DNA from: Algoriphagus marinus
Lineage (GTDB): Bacteria > Bacteroidota > Bacteroidia > Cytophagales > Cyclobacteriaceae
Direction: 5' to 3'
DNA: 64,000 nt
Assembly: GCF_001936475.1 (NCBI RefSeq)
Contig: NZ_MSPQ01000007.1
Coordinates: forward strand, 1 to 64,000
Below are positions 34,364 to 43,660 of this stretch, in pieces; position 1 is the stretch's first letter; every line of letters begins with the position of its first letter. Position numbers and translations under genes: made by a program. Under the pieces are notes generated by a model. It ran no database searches and was not told where the DNA came from. It saw only the letters and a list, made by a program, of their open reading frames with translations.

Positions 34364-36670
34364 GTGAACTTCATTAAATACGCATTTACCCTTTTTATTC
34401 TTATCCTATCCATTTCAAACGGAATGGCTCAGGACTGTAATCTTGTGATTCGCGGGAAGGTAATTCATTTGGAAAATAATGAACCTATAGAATCTGCCTA
34501 CATCTGGATCAATGAAGTGGAGCGCGGAGAAATCACAGATCAGGATGGAAACTTCGTTATTAGAAATTTATGTCCGGGTAGCTACACTATAAAAATTCAA
34601 TTCCTTGGTCACAAAGAAATTTTAGACACCATATCACTCAATACTAATTCATTCAACAAAACCTATAGAATGGAAGAAGAATCCCTTGATCTGGTTGGTG
34701 TAGAGATTCATGGACATCGAGATGCTGTTCAAACTACCACTGCACTGACTGCATTATATGGAGATGAACTTCTTGCCGCACGAGGTGAAAATCTGGGTGA
34801 AAGTCTAAAGCGAATTGCTGGGGTGACAACTTTTTCTACAGGAAATACGATTTCTAAGCCTGTTATCCATGGAATGCACAGCAACCGGATCATGATTTTA
34901 AATAATGGAATCAGACTGGAAGGGCAACAATGGGGAGCTGAGCATGCACCGGAAATTGATCCCTTTCTTGCAGATGAAATCACTGTTGTGAAGGGGGCAG
35001 AAACAGTAAGATATGGCCCTGAGGCAATGGGTGGCGTAATTCTAGTAAATCCCGCCCCATTGGCTACCAAGAAATCCCGAAAAACAGAATTGAATCTCCT
35101 TGGAGGTACAAATAGTAGAATGGGGAATATTTCGGTCACTCACAGCGGAGGGTCTGGAAAAATAAATGGTTTAGGTTATCGTGTTCAAGCCTCCGCCAAA
35201 CGTGCAGGAAATGTGAAATCCCCCGATTATTATCAGGATAATACAGGGATGAGCGAACTTAATTTCTCCGGGGCTTTGGGATATTCCAGTTCAAAATTGG
35301 GAATTGAAACTTATTACAGCTTTTTCAATACTTCAATAGGTATTCTAAGAGATGCGCACACTGGAAACCTAAGTGACCTTGAACAAATCATTCAAAATGG
35401 GAGGCCTTTTACCAATGCTGATTTCACTTATGAGATTAACAATCCCAAACAGGTTGTTTCCCATCATTTGGCAAAGGTAAAATCTCATTATCACCTTTCA
35501 GAAAACTGGAAATTGAACGCGCAATATGGTTTTCAACTGAATCTCAGAGAAGAATACGATCGAAGAAGAGGTGATCTGAACGATAGACCAAGTCTGGACC
35601 TAAAGCTCTACACCAACACGTTTGATCTATTTGTTGACCATACCCACAGAAATGAATTCAGTGGGACTTGGGGTGTGAACTTGATTCAGCAAGCCAATTC
35701 AAATGTCCCTGGAACTGGGGTAACCCCATTGATTCCAAACTACGACATGGTGAATGTGGGATTCTATTTGATGGAGAAATATTCAAAAGGACCCCTTGAA
35801 TTAGAAGCAGGACTTAGATATGACCTCAGGAATGTTCAGACAGCTCGATTTATTCAAAATGAGCTTCAGGAAGCTGACCTCGATTATCAAAATTTCTCTG
35901 CATTCATAGGTGGCCTTTTCCAAATTAATCCAAGATTATCGTTCAGTTCTAACCTAGGGTCAGCGTGGAGACCTCCAAATGTGAACGAATTATTCAGTCA
36001 GGGTCTACATCATGGTGCTGCCGCAGTTGAAATAGGAGATTCGGAATTGAATTCCGAAAAGTCATTCAAATGGGTGAATGAATTGGAATACGACCATAAC
36101 AACCTCCATTTGGAAGTTACTGGATACGCCAATCAAATCAACAACTACATCTATCTTAATCCTACAGGTGAAACTGTGGTCAGTCTAAGGGGGACATTCA
36201 ATGTATATGAATACCTACAGGCTAATGCGTTTTTCTACGGGTTTGATTTTGCGGGAAGTTATGAGTTTACAGAGAAAATTAGTGCCTATGCAAAAGGCTC
36301 CATAATCAGAGCAAAGAATACTGATGAGAATAATTATTTCCCATTTATTCCTTCAGATCGAATGGATTGGGGATTTGCTTATGATTTTGACTCCGGAAAT
36401 GGGAAAACGAATAAGGTGACCTTAAGCAATATTTTGGTAGCTCAACAAACACGAGAACCAGACTTTGACATTGCACCCGCTCCTCCAGGATACGCACTGT
36501 TTAATTTGGCCTATCAAAAACAACTTCAGGTTCATTCGAACAAGCTCAATCTTGGAATTCAAGTCCAAAATATATTCAATACATCGTACAAAGAATACAT
36601 GAACCGGTTTAGATACTTCACAGATGATATGGGAAGAAATATTCTATTAAAAATCAACTATCAATTCTAA
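34364..36670 (+). CDS. TonB-dependent outer-membrane receptor
   Basis: 768 residues starting at GTG; no ATG could replace it without cutting into the signal peptide (cleavage near MAQD). A carboxypeptidase-like domain lies at about 28-105, a plug at about 115-225 (ESLKRIAGV, RIMILNNGIRLEGQQWG, VVKGAETVRYGPEAMGGVI) and a 22-strand-type barrel ends NILLKINYQF with the terminal Phe. The HGHRDA segment before the plug hints at metal, but the substrate is open: zinc, another metal complex or a siderophore. A small lipoprotein gene follows after 30 bases and is probably its surface partner. Confidence 0.9.
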   Translation: MNFIKYAFTLFILILSISNGMAQDCNLVIRGKVIHLENNEPIESAYIWINEVERGEITDQDGNFVIRNLCPGSYTIKIQFLGHKEILDTISLNTNSFNKTYRMEEESLDLVGVEIHGHRDAVQTTTALTALYGDELLAARGENLGESLKRIAGVTTFSTGNTISKPVIHGMHSNRIMILNNGIRLEGQQWGAEHAPEIDPFLADEITVVKGAETVRYGPEAMGGVILVNPAPLATKKSRKTELNLLGGTNSRMGNISVTHSGGSGKINGLGYRVQASAKRAGNVKSPDYYQDNTGMSELNFSGALGYSSSKLGIETYYSFFNTSIGILRDAHTGNLSDLEQIIQNGRPFTNADFTYEINNPKQVVSHHLAKVKSHYHLSENWKLNAQYGFQLNLREEYDRRRGDLNDRPSLDLKLYTNTFDLFVDHTHRNEFSGTWGVNLIQQANSNVPGTGVTPLIPNYDMVNVGFYLMEKYSKGPLELEAGLRYDLRNVQTARFIQNELQEADLDYQNFSAFIGGLFQINPRLSFSSNLGSAWRPPNVNELFSQGLHHGAAAVEIGDSELNSEKSFKWVNELEYDHNNLHLEVTGYANQINNYIYLNPTGETVVSLRGTFNVYEYLQANAFFYGFDFAGSYEFTEKISAYAKGSIIRAKNTDENNYFPFIPSDRMDWGFAYDFDSGNGKTNKVTLSNILVAQQTREPDFDIAPAPPGYALFNLAYQKQLQVHSNKLNLGIQVQNIFNTSYKEYMNRFRYFTDDMGRNILLKINYQF

Positions 36671-36700
36671 TTAAAACCAATTAATTTAAATTATCCAACT

Positions 36701-37303
36701 ATGTTCAATTCAAAAAAAAATCTGGTCTACGTAATGGCTTTTTTCGCTCTGTCTTTTTTTACTGCATGCGAAAGTGATGATCCTGTAATTGAAAACGACG
36801 CAGAAGTAATTACTGATGTGATTCTGAACTTCCAAGAACTAGATGCCACAGGAAATCTTGTAGGAGCTGTGACCACTTTCAGTGCATCGGATCCACAAGG
36901 AATAGAAGTCGGCGCTACTCCAACTATTGATAATGTAACCTTGACTAAAGGAAAAACTTATCAACTCAACATAGAAGTTAGAAATTCAATTGAGAATGAA
37001 GATATAACTGAAGAAATCTTAGAGGAAGGCGATGAGCACCAATTCTTCTTCCTAGGTACAGCTTTTGTAGGTTCCCCTGTTTTAACTTACCAATACGATG
37101 ACCTTTCCGGTGAATTAATTGGAGTACAAGGTATTGTGACTGTAGCTGCTAGTCCAGGATTCAATAATGCCAATATGAGAATTATTCTCAGACATGATTT
37201 GGACAAAAACTTCCCAGGTGCAACCAATCCTAGCTTTGAGAATTTTGTACAAGCGGGAGGAGAAAGTGACCTCGATATTACTTTCCCATTAATTTTGAAT
37301 TAA
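36701..37303 (+). CDS. Lipoprotein partner of the TonB receptor, function unknown
   Basis: 200 residues with a lipoprotein signal (lipobox ending FTACES). The mature part is acidic and looks like a beta-sandwich; the segment NSIENEDITEEILEEGDEH is notable for its acidic run. Proteins of this shape often follow TonB receptors in Bacteroidota, where they can sit on the cell surface and help capture substrate. No known binding motif recognised. It ends 20 bases before a strong terminator, so it closes the unit. Confidence 0.7.
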   Translation: MFNSKKNLVYVMAFFALSFFTACESDDPVIENDAEVITDVILNFQELDATGNLVGAVTTFSASDPQGIEVGATPTIDNVTLTKGKTYQLNIEVRNSIENEDITEEILEEGDEHQFFFLGTAFVGSPVLTYQYDDLSGELIGVQGIVTVAASPGFNNANMRIILRHDLDKNFPGATNPSFENFVQAGGESDLDITFPLILN

Positions 37304-37323
37304 TTGACAACTCAAATCCATAA

Positions 37324-37355
37324 AAAAGGCAACCCATTGGTTGCCTTTTATTTTT
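37324..37355. terminator. Bidirectional terminator after the TonB receptor operon
   Basis: AAAAGGCAACC / GGTTGCCTTTT stem with a 4-base CATT loop, followed by ATTTTTT on the + strand and preceded by an A-run. It serves the convergent lipoprotein genes on both sides. Confidence 0.92.
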
Positions 37356-37370
37356 TAAATCTATTCTGTT

Positions 37371-37883
37371 TTAGAAAGAATTTCCACAAACAGCAATTTT
37401 AGAACGGTCGAAACCTTCTGCATTTGTTTGATTCATCCCTACATTTCCTGATGCTAATATCACCTGATATTCAGGACCATCAGCTGCTAAATGGATTTTA
37501 ACATGACCGTCAAAGGTTTTCATTTTTTCAAAATCTAACTTAGTCCCGTCTGATAATTCGCTCAAAACAGTTTTGCTACTGAGTGTCGCTGAGTTTACAG
37601 GTTGAAGAACGGCTGCTATGACTGCTTCAGGTTGCTCGTAATTTCCAAAATGCAAGTGTGTAGGGAAACTGGTAGCTTCATTGCCCGCAGCGCCCACCAA
37701 TTTTATATTAAATTCCAATCCACCATTAACCATTTCAACTATTTCCAATGTCCCGGAATAATTGAAGTCACTGGATTGAAATAGCTGATATTCAATTTTA
37801 TTGTTAGTGAGCTCTTCTGGGTCGGATTCGGAACAAGCCGAAAATCCGAGTAGAATCACAAATCCAAAGATTAACTTTCTCAT
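37371..37883 (-). CDS. Small lipoprotein, possibly CHRD-like
   Basis: 170 residues with a lipoprotein signal (FSACSES). The mature domain looks like one beta-sandwich, with LEFNIKLVGAAG, FPTHLHFGNYE and a second histidine segment FDGHVKIHLAADG. These histidines recall CHRD or Cu/Zn-SOD-like folds, but the match is weak. It is on the opposite strand to the TonB receptor unit and shares its terminator. Function unknown. Confidence 0.6.
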   Translation of the reverse strand: MRKLIFGFVILLGFSACSESDPEELTNNKIEYQLFQSSDFNYSGTLEIVEMVNGGLEFNIKLVGAAGNEATSFPTHLHFGNYEQPEAVIAAVLQPVNSATLSSKTVLSELSDGTKLDFEKMKTFDGHVKIHLAADGPEYQVILASGNVGMNQTNAEGFDRSKIAVCGNSF

Positions 37884-38011
37884 ATTTCTACAGTTTAATT
37901 TCTAAACGGACAAAAATCACTTTCTGTTCCTTTAGGTTTAATAAATATAAATCTTTTCAATTAATCCCCTCGCGATCCTTTCTAATTCGGGAACTTGGAG
38001 TTTGAAAATCT

Positions 38012-39607
38012 ATGAAACACTTCTCGCAGCTAATCACCGAACTTGACCAAAGCAACAAAACCAATGATAAGTTGGCCGCATTGGAAACTTTTTTTTCAAA
38101 TGCGAGTGATGAGGATAAAGTTTGGGCAATTGCACTGTTTACACATAGAAGGCCTAAGCGCCAAGTGACTACCCGTCAGTTGCGTGAATGGTGTATTGAA
38201 CTATCTGAAATCCCCGAATGGCTTTTTGAGGAATCCTATCATACAGTAGGCGACCTAGCAGAAACAATAGCTCTTCTTCTACCCCACCAAAAATCGAATG
38301 AAGAGATCAGCTTAGCCGATTGGATAAATAAACTGATTGAACTCAAGGGACTTTCAGACGAAGAGAAAAAGTGGATGATTCAGGATTCATGGAATAGACT
38401 CACCAAAGAAGAATGTTTTATTTTCAATAAAATTCTCACAGGAGGATTTCGAATTGGAGTCAGTCAAAACCTGATTTCCAAAGCCCTTGCGGTCCACTTG
38501 AAGAAAGAAAAATCATTTATAGCCCATGCCTTGATGGGAAATTGGGATCCGATAGAAACCAGCTTTGAAAAGCTATTTGATTCAGATTCGGCAATAGAGG
38601 ATTTATCAAAACCATATCCTTTCTTTTTGGCACATAGTCTGGAAAAAGGAATCGAAGCACTTGATGAGCCTAACAAATGGCAGGTAGAATGGAAATGGGA
38701 TGGAATTCGGGGACAATTGATTCGAAGAAAAGGGGAAACATTTATCTGGAGCCGTGGAGAAGAATTAGTGACGGAGAAATTCCCAGAGTTGGCTAATCTC
38801 GGTAATAGTCTGCCAGACGGGACGGTTTTGGATGGTGAGATCTTATGCTTCACAAATGGAAGTCCCCTGCCCTTCAATCTACTTCAAACACGAATCGGTA
38901 GAAAAAATGTCAGTAAAAAAATTCTTACAGAAGCCCCTGTAAGCCTTTTAGCATACGATTTATTGGAGTTTGAAGGAAAGGATATTCGTGATCAACCGCT
39001 AGCAGAGCGGAGATTAAAATTAGAATACCTGTTTAAATCCATTGATCATACAAATTTCGAATTGTCGACCCCCATCGAAGCTAATAGTTGGACGGAGTAC
39101 TCTATGCTCAGAGAAGAGTCCAGAAATTATTTTGCAGAAGGGTTCATGCTCAAGCGAAAGGATTCCTATTATGAAACAGGAAGAAAAAGAGGAAGTTGGT
39201 GGAAATGGAAAATAGATCCATTGACAATAGACGGAGTCATGCTTTATGCTCAAAAAGGCCACGGAAGCCGGGCCGATCTTTACAGTGATTATACATTCGC
39301 TGTTTGGGATGGTGATCTACTGGTTCCATTTGCAAAAGCCTACTCTGGGTTGACTGATGCGGAAATGAAAGAAGTCGATTCATTTGTCAAGAAAAACACC
39401 AAGGAACGATTTGGACCGGTTCGAACAGTAAATCCGGAATTGGTATTTGAAATTGCTTTTGAGGGAATCCAAGACAGTCCTCGTCACAAAAGTGGGATCG
39501 CATTAAGATTTCCCCGAATTTCACGTTGGAGAAAGGACAAACCCAAAGAAGAGGCCAATTCTTTAGCTGATTTGAAAGACCTTTTGAAACTGTATGGAGG
39601 GAAATAG
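38012..39607 (+). CDS. ATP-dependent DNA ligase of the ligase-associated repair module
   Basis: 531 residues. An N-terminal alpha-helical DNA-binding domain (about 1-190, with FTHRRPKRQVTTRQLREW) leads into the adenylation domain with the AMP-accepting lysine K228 in VEWKWDGIRGQ, DGTVLDGEI, FMLKRKDSYYETGRKRGSWWKWK and the OB domain. This is the bacterial LigB/LigC-like ATP ligase found with an Lhr-type helicase, not the NAD-dependent LigA. It overlaps the helicase gene by 14 bases. The usual partner exonuclease and PdeM phosphoesterase are absent here. Confidence 0.92.
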   Translation: MKHFSQLITELDQSNKTNDKLAALETFFSNASDEDKVWAIALFTHRRPKRQVTTRQLREWCIELSEIPEWLFEESYHTVGDLAETIALLLPHQKSNEEISLADWINKLIELKGLSDEEKKWMIQDSWNRLTKEECFIFNKILTGGFRIGVSQNLISKALAVHLKKEKSFIAHALMGNWDPIETSFEKLFDSDSAIEDLSKPYPFFLAHSLEKGIEALDEPNKWQVEWKWDGIRGQLIRRKGETFIWSRGEELVTEKFPELANLGNSLPDGTVLDGEILCFTNGSPLPFNLLQTRIGRKNVSKKILTEAPVSLLAYDLLEFEGKDIRDQPLAERRLKLEYLFKSIDHTNFELSTPIEANSWTEYSMLREESRNYFAEGFMLKRKDSYYETGRKRGSWWKWKIDPLTIDGVMLYAQKGHGSRADLYSDYTFAVWDGDLLVPFAKAYSGLTDAEMKEVDSFVKKNTKERFGPVRTVNPELVFEIAFEGIQDSPRHKSGIALRFPRISRWRKDKPKEEANSLADLKDLLKLYGGK

Positions 39608-42053
39608 ACTTGAAATTGGTCTTACTTATTTTGAAGAAAAAGGCTGGAAACCCTTTCCTTTTCAAATTCAGACCTGGAATGATTTTCTGGATGGTAAATC
39701 TGGGCTGCTCAATGCACCAACGGGTTCTGGAAAAACCTTTGCCCTTTGGTTTCCGGTCATTTTAGAATACATTCAAAACAACCCAGAGACATGGAAGAAG
39801 CCACAAAACAATGGAATTCAACTCATCTGGGTGACTCCTCTCAGAGCTTTGGCTCAGGATATACAACTTGCGATGCAGGAGGTTTGTACATCAATTGGTT
39901 TGCCATGGACCGTTGCAGTGAGAAATGGTGACACTGATGCAAAGACCAGAGCTGCACTCAAAAGAAGACCTCCTGAGTGCCTGATCACTACTCCTGAGAC
40001 TCTTCATATTCTAATTTCTCAAAAGGATCATCTCAAACTTTTTTCCAACATCCAAACCATCGTCGTAGATGAGTGGCACGAACTCGTAGGTAACAAACGT
40101 GGAGTACAGGTCCAATTAGCTTTGGAATATATTCAATCCATCTGTCCGACTAATTTCAGAAGATGGGCAGTTTCTGCAACCTTGGGAAACATAGAAGAAG
40201 CGGCAAAAACGCTTCTCGGTAATGATCTTCCTGTTCATATTGTCAAAGCCGAAATTGAAAAAGAGATTATACTCCATTCAGTTTTTCCGGAGGAAATCGA
40301 AAAATATCCCTGGGCTGGCCATCTCGGAATTCGAATGCTGGAAAAAGTCATCCCAATCATTGAATCAGGAAAAACGGTACTTCTTTTTACCAATACCCGT
40401 TCGCAGACAGAGATTTGGTATCAAAAAATCCTTGAGGCAAGACCTGACTGGGCGGGCTGGATTGCCATGCATCATGGATCGCTCGATATGTCTGTGCGAT
40501 CTTGGGTTGAGCAATCGCTGCATGAAGGCCGATTGAAATTGGTGGTTTGTACCTCAAGTTTGGATTTGGGAGTCGATTTTAGACCTGTTGATCGAGTCGT
40601 TCAGATCGGGAGCCCAAAGGGCGTTTCAAGATTTATTCAGCGTGCCGGAAGGGCTGGGCATCAACCTGGATTACCTTCTGAGATTTTCTTTGTGCCTACC
40701 AATGCACTTGAGCTAATTGAAGCTGCTGCTCTTCGCGATGCAATTGAAAAAGGAGAAATGGAATCCCAATTCCCCCCAGTTTTAACTTACGATGTGTTAA
40801 TTCAATTTTTGGTGACACTCGCTGTGGGAGAAGGTTTTGATGCAAATCACGCTTTTGAAGTTGCCAAAAGAACTCGGACTTTTTCAAAATTGACTGCAGA
40901 AGAAATGAATTGGATGCTTGATTTCATCACCAAGGGAGGAAATTCCCTGGGAAGTTATGAGGATTTTCTAAAAGTGAACTTAGCCGAGGATGGTAAATAC
41001 AGGGTAACCAATAAACGGATTGCGATGAAGCATAGGCTTTCGATGGGGACTATCGTTTCGGATGCCATGCTTAAAATCCGATTCAAAAACGGAGCTTTCC
41101 TAGGGACGGTGGAAGAGTATTTTATCTCGAAAATGAAACTGGGGGACCGGTTCTTTTTTGCAGGGCGAAGTTTGGAATTGCTTCAGGTAAAAGATATGAA
41201 TGCCTATGTGAAAGTATCCGAGAAAAAAACCAGTAATGTGGTCAGTTGGATGGGTGCTCGGATGTCTTTATCCTCCAAGCTTGCGGAAAAGATCCGGGAA
41301 CTCTTGGAAGATTATAATCAGGGGATCTGCGATTCAGAAGAAATCAGAAGGGTTTTACCGATTTTAGATTTACAAAAGCGACTCTCGATTGTTCCAAACC
41401 GAGATACTTTTTTAATCGAGTCACACAGGTCTTCACAAGGTTACCACCTCTTTTTTTATCCTTTTGAGGGATTGATGATACATGAGCTGATGAGTGCGCT
41501 GATTGCCTATCGTATCAGTGTCAGTTACCCTGTTTCTTTGAATATGGCGATGAATGATTATGGATTCGAGATTTTGTCAGACAGCCCTATTCCTATTGAT
41601 GAGTTGCTGGAGGAAGATCTCTTTTCGATGAAAAATATAAGAGAAGATTTGCTGCACTGCGTGAATGAAAGTGAGATGACCCGAAGAAAATTCAGAGAGA
41701 TTGCGAGTATTTCCGGCCTGGTTTTTCAGGGCTATCCGGGGAAACCCACCACTTTTAAGCATATCCAAGCCAACTCTAGTCTGTTATTTCAGGTATTTGA
41801 AACCTATGATCCGGACAACCTTTTGCTAAAACAAGCGCATCAAGAGGCATTAAACAGCCAAGTGGAACAGGATAAATTTATTCAGGCGATGGAAAAGCTA
41901 AATCAACAAAAAATTGATGTGCGCTATCCGGTACAGTTCACGCCTTTTTCATTTCCAATAATGGTGGATCGATTAAATCGTACTTCTATTTCTTCCGAAA
42001 GCATCGAAGATCGGGTAGCAAAGATTCAGGCGCAGTTTGCGATTCAGGATTAA
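39594..42053 (+). CDS. Lhr-like DEXH helicase, ligase-associated
   Basis: 819 residues. RecA domain 1 has Walker A APTGSGKT at 41-48, VDEWHEL as motif II and VSATLGN as motif III. RecA domain 2 has TNTRSQTE, CTSSLDLGVDF and QRAGRAGHQPG. The Lhr-type winged helix and a long C-terminal domain follow. It is the core of Lhr without the large extra C-terminal region of E. coli Lhr. It overlaps the ligase gene, so the products are made together; the pair is linked to DNA damage response in other bacteria. Confidence 0.93.
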   Translation: MEGNRLEIGLTYFEEKGWKPFPFQIQTWNDFLDGKSGLLNAPTGSGKTFALWFPVILEYIQNNPETWKKPQNNGIQLIWVTPLRALAQDIQLAMQEVCTSIGLPWTVAVRNGDTDAKTRAALKRRPPECLITTPETLHILISQKDHLKLFSNIQTIVVDEWHELVGNKRGVQVQLALEYIQSICPTNFRRWAVSATLGNIEEAAKTLLGNDLPVHIVKAEIEKEIILHSVFPEEIEKYPWAGHLGIRMLEKVIPIIESGKTVLLFTNTRSQTEIWYQKILEARPDWAGWIAMHHGSLDMSVRSWVEQSLHEGRLKLVVCTSSLDLGVDFRPVDRVVQIGSPKGVSRFIQRAGRAGHQPGLPSEIFFVPTNALELIEAAALRDAIEKGEMESQFPPVLTYDVLIQFLVTLAVGEGFDANHAFEVAKRTRTFSKLTAEEMNWMLDFITKGGNSLGSYEDFLKVNLAEDGKYRVTNKRIAMKHRLSMGTIVSDAMLKIRFKNGAFLGTVEEYFISKMKLGDRFFFAGRSLELLQVKDMNAYVKVSEKKTSNVVSWMGARMSLSSKLAEKIRELLEDYNQGICDSEEIRRVLPILDLQKRLSIVPNRDTFLIESHRSSQGYHLFFYPFEGLMIHELMSALIAYRISVSYPVSLNMAMNDYGFEILSDSPIPIDELLEEDLFSMKNIREDLLHCVNESEMTRRKFREIASISGLVFQGYPGKPTTFKHIQANSSLLFQVFETYDPDNLLLKQAHQEALNSQVEQDKFIQAMEKLNQQKIDVRYPVQFTPFSFPIMVDRLNRTSISSESIEDRVAKIQAQFAIQD

Positions 42054-42061
42054 AAAGGGAC

Positions 42062-43543
42062 CTAACGATTAATCTCCAAATAATTAGCCGGACGAATACT
42101 ATCCGTTCGGTCATACAAGTAATTCCACTGGGTCATGTATTCATCAGCCGGAAGAAATTCATCATTCCTTTCGGCTAGTTTTTTCATTAGGATAGTTTCC
42201 ATTGAACTTTCCAGCGTGTTAAAATCTGTCCTTCCGATTAAGTTATCCATCTGATATGGATCCTTCTCATTGTCGTACAGAAGCCAAGGTCCTTTCAAAT
42301 CTTTGACATAGGTATAGCGACGGGTTCGAATTCCCCTAAACTCCCTTCCCCCATTTTTGAATTGCCACTCATGAAATGGAACTGGAAGCATGATAAGAGC
42401 GGCTTCACTTACAATTTCTTTTCCGGAAATCAGGCTGTTTGAAAAATCTTTTCCTTCAACTGTTTCTGGTATTGCAATTCCGCTTAAACCCAAAAGTGTT
42501 GGAAGCAAATCAGGTGTATTAATTGGATTGGAAATATTCCTAGAAGACTTTCCGAATTTAGAAGGAAAACGAATTAACATTGGAACCTTAATCGATTCAT
42601 CATAAGGACGTTGTTTTTTCAAAACCCCTTTGGAAAGTAACATATCTCCATGTTCTGAGGTGAAAACAAAGATGGTATTTTCGGCTAAGCCTGCATTATC
42701 AATTTCATCCAACAATCTTCCTAAAGCAGAATCCAACGCCGTGATATGAGCATAATAATTTGCGATGACCCGCTTGGCACTATCTTGCAACGCAAGTGGT
42801 ACATTGGGTCGAAGTTTGATTTTTCTCCAGTCATATCGATCCTTAAATTCCTGTGGAGCCGTGGGATAAGGATCGTGTGGCGGTCCCCAGGACATCACCA
42901 ACACAAATGGATTTTCCTTATTTCGCTGAATGTAGCTGATGGCGCTATCGGTTTGTGCAAAAGCATCATACCCGGTCCAAAATTGCTTTTGATCATTCTC
43001 ATCGAAATAAAATGAATTGTTGTAATCGTGAGTTACCTCTCGGACTTTCCAATAATCAAAGCCTTGCCTCCTTTCTTTCGGTACAGGTTGATTTCTGCCA
43101 CTAAATGGATCCTCTCCCCTTTGATGCCCATTTAAATGCCATTTGCCAATGTAACCTGTTTGATAGCCTGCTTCCTTATAAATTTTTCCGAGGGTAATCG
43201 CTTCAGAATCCAGTGGTTTGTCATTGTAAAAGATTCCATGCGTTAGCGGATATTGCCCGGTAAGGAAACTAGCTCTCCAAGGCGCACAGACCGCCATCAC
43301 CGTGACTGCATTTTCAAAAATCAGGCTTTCAGATGCCAGTCTATCCAAATTAGGAGTGATCACATCAGGATTACCTGCATATCCCGTTGCCTCAGCTCTC
43401 CACTGATCTGCCAGAATAAAAACCAGGTTTGGTTTTGTAGGATACTCAGCTTCCAATCCAATTGGGGAGCTTGGCTTTTGAGAACAAGCGGAAAAAGCAG
43501 CGAGAAGGACAAGAATGATTAAGGAGTGATTTTTCATTTTCAA
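42062..43543 (-). CDS. Lipoprotein sulfatase, formylglycine-dependent
   Basis: 493 residues of the alkaline-phosphatase superfamily. The lipobox gives Cys20. Metal-binding ADQ at 45-47 follows, then the formylglycine site CAPWRASFLTG at 86-96, an IGKWH block and FTSEHGDM. The core C-x-P-x-R is intact but the usual Ser/Ala before Arg is Trp. Substrate likely a sulfated sugar or small arylsulfate. A formylglycine-generating enzyme is not in the window. It converges on the helicase gene with a 9-base gap. Confidence 0.88.
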   Translation of the reverse strand: MKMKNHSLIILVLLAAFSACSQKPSSPIGLEAEYPTKPNLVFILADQWRAEATGYAGNPDVITPNLDRLASESLIFENAVTVMAVCAPWRASFLTGQYPLTHGIFYNDKPLDSEAITLGKIYKEAGYQTGYIGKWHLNGHQRGEDPFSGRNQPVPKERRQGFDYWKVREVTHDYNNSFYFDENDQKQFWTGYDAFAQTDSAISYIQRNKENPFVLVMSWGPPHDPYPTAPQEFKDRYDWRKIKLRPNVPLALQDSAKRVIANYYAHITALDSALGRLLDEIDNAGLAENTIFVFTSEHGDMLLSKGVLKKQRPYDESIKVPMLIRFPSKFGKSSRNISNPINTPDLLPTLLGLSGIAIPETVEGKDFSNSLISGKEIVSEAALIMLPVPFHEWQFKNGGREFRGIRTRRYTYVKDLKGPWLLYDNEKDPYQMDNLIGRTDFNTLESSMETILMKKLAERNDEFLPADEYMTQWNYLYDRTDSIRPANYLEINR

Positions 43544-43626
43544 ACAGATATAAACCCTATTTCTATGAAAATCAGAAAATAATCATCATGCTCCATCCTG
43601 AAATCAGCATGCCATCAATAAAGACC

Positions 43627-43660
43627 AGAGCAAAATATTAAAGGGAATTTAATTTGCTCT
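43627..43660 (-). terminator. Stem-loop at the trkH stop codon
   Basis: AGAGCAAA...TTAAA / TTTAA...TTTGCTCT pair with a 3-base bulge and a GGGAA loop, spanning the trkH stop codon. No strong U-run follows on the minus strand, so it may be a processing or stability element rather than a true terminator. A second 6-bp hairpin (CATGCT / AGCATG) lies at 43587-43611. Confidence 0.35.

Noticed and set aside
34729..35139. 136-codon open frame antisense to the TonB receptor plug
   Set aside because: Overlaps the receptor's conserved plug region; no promoter or family match.
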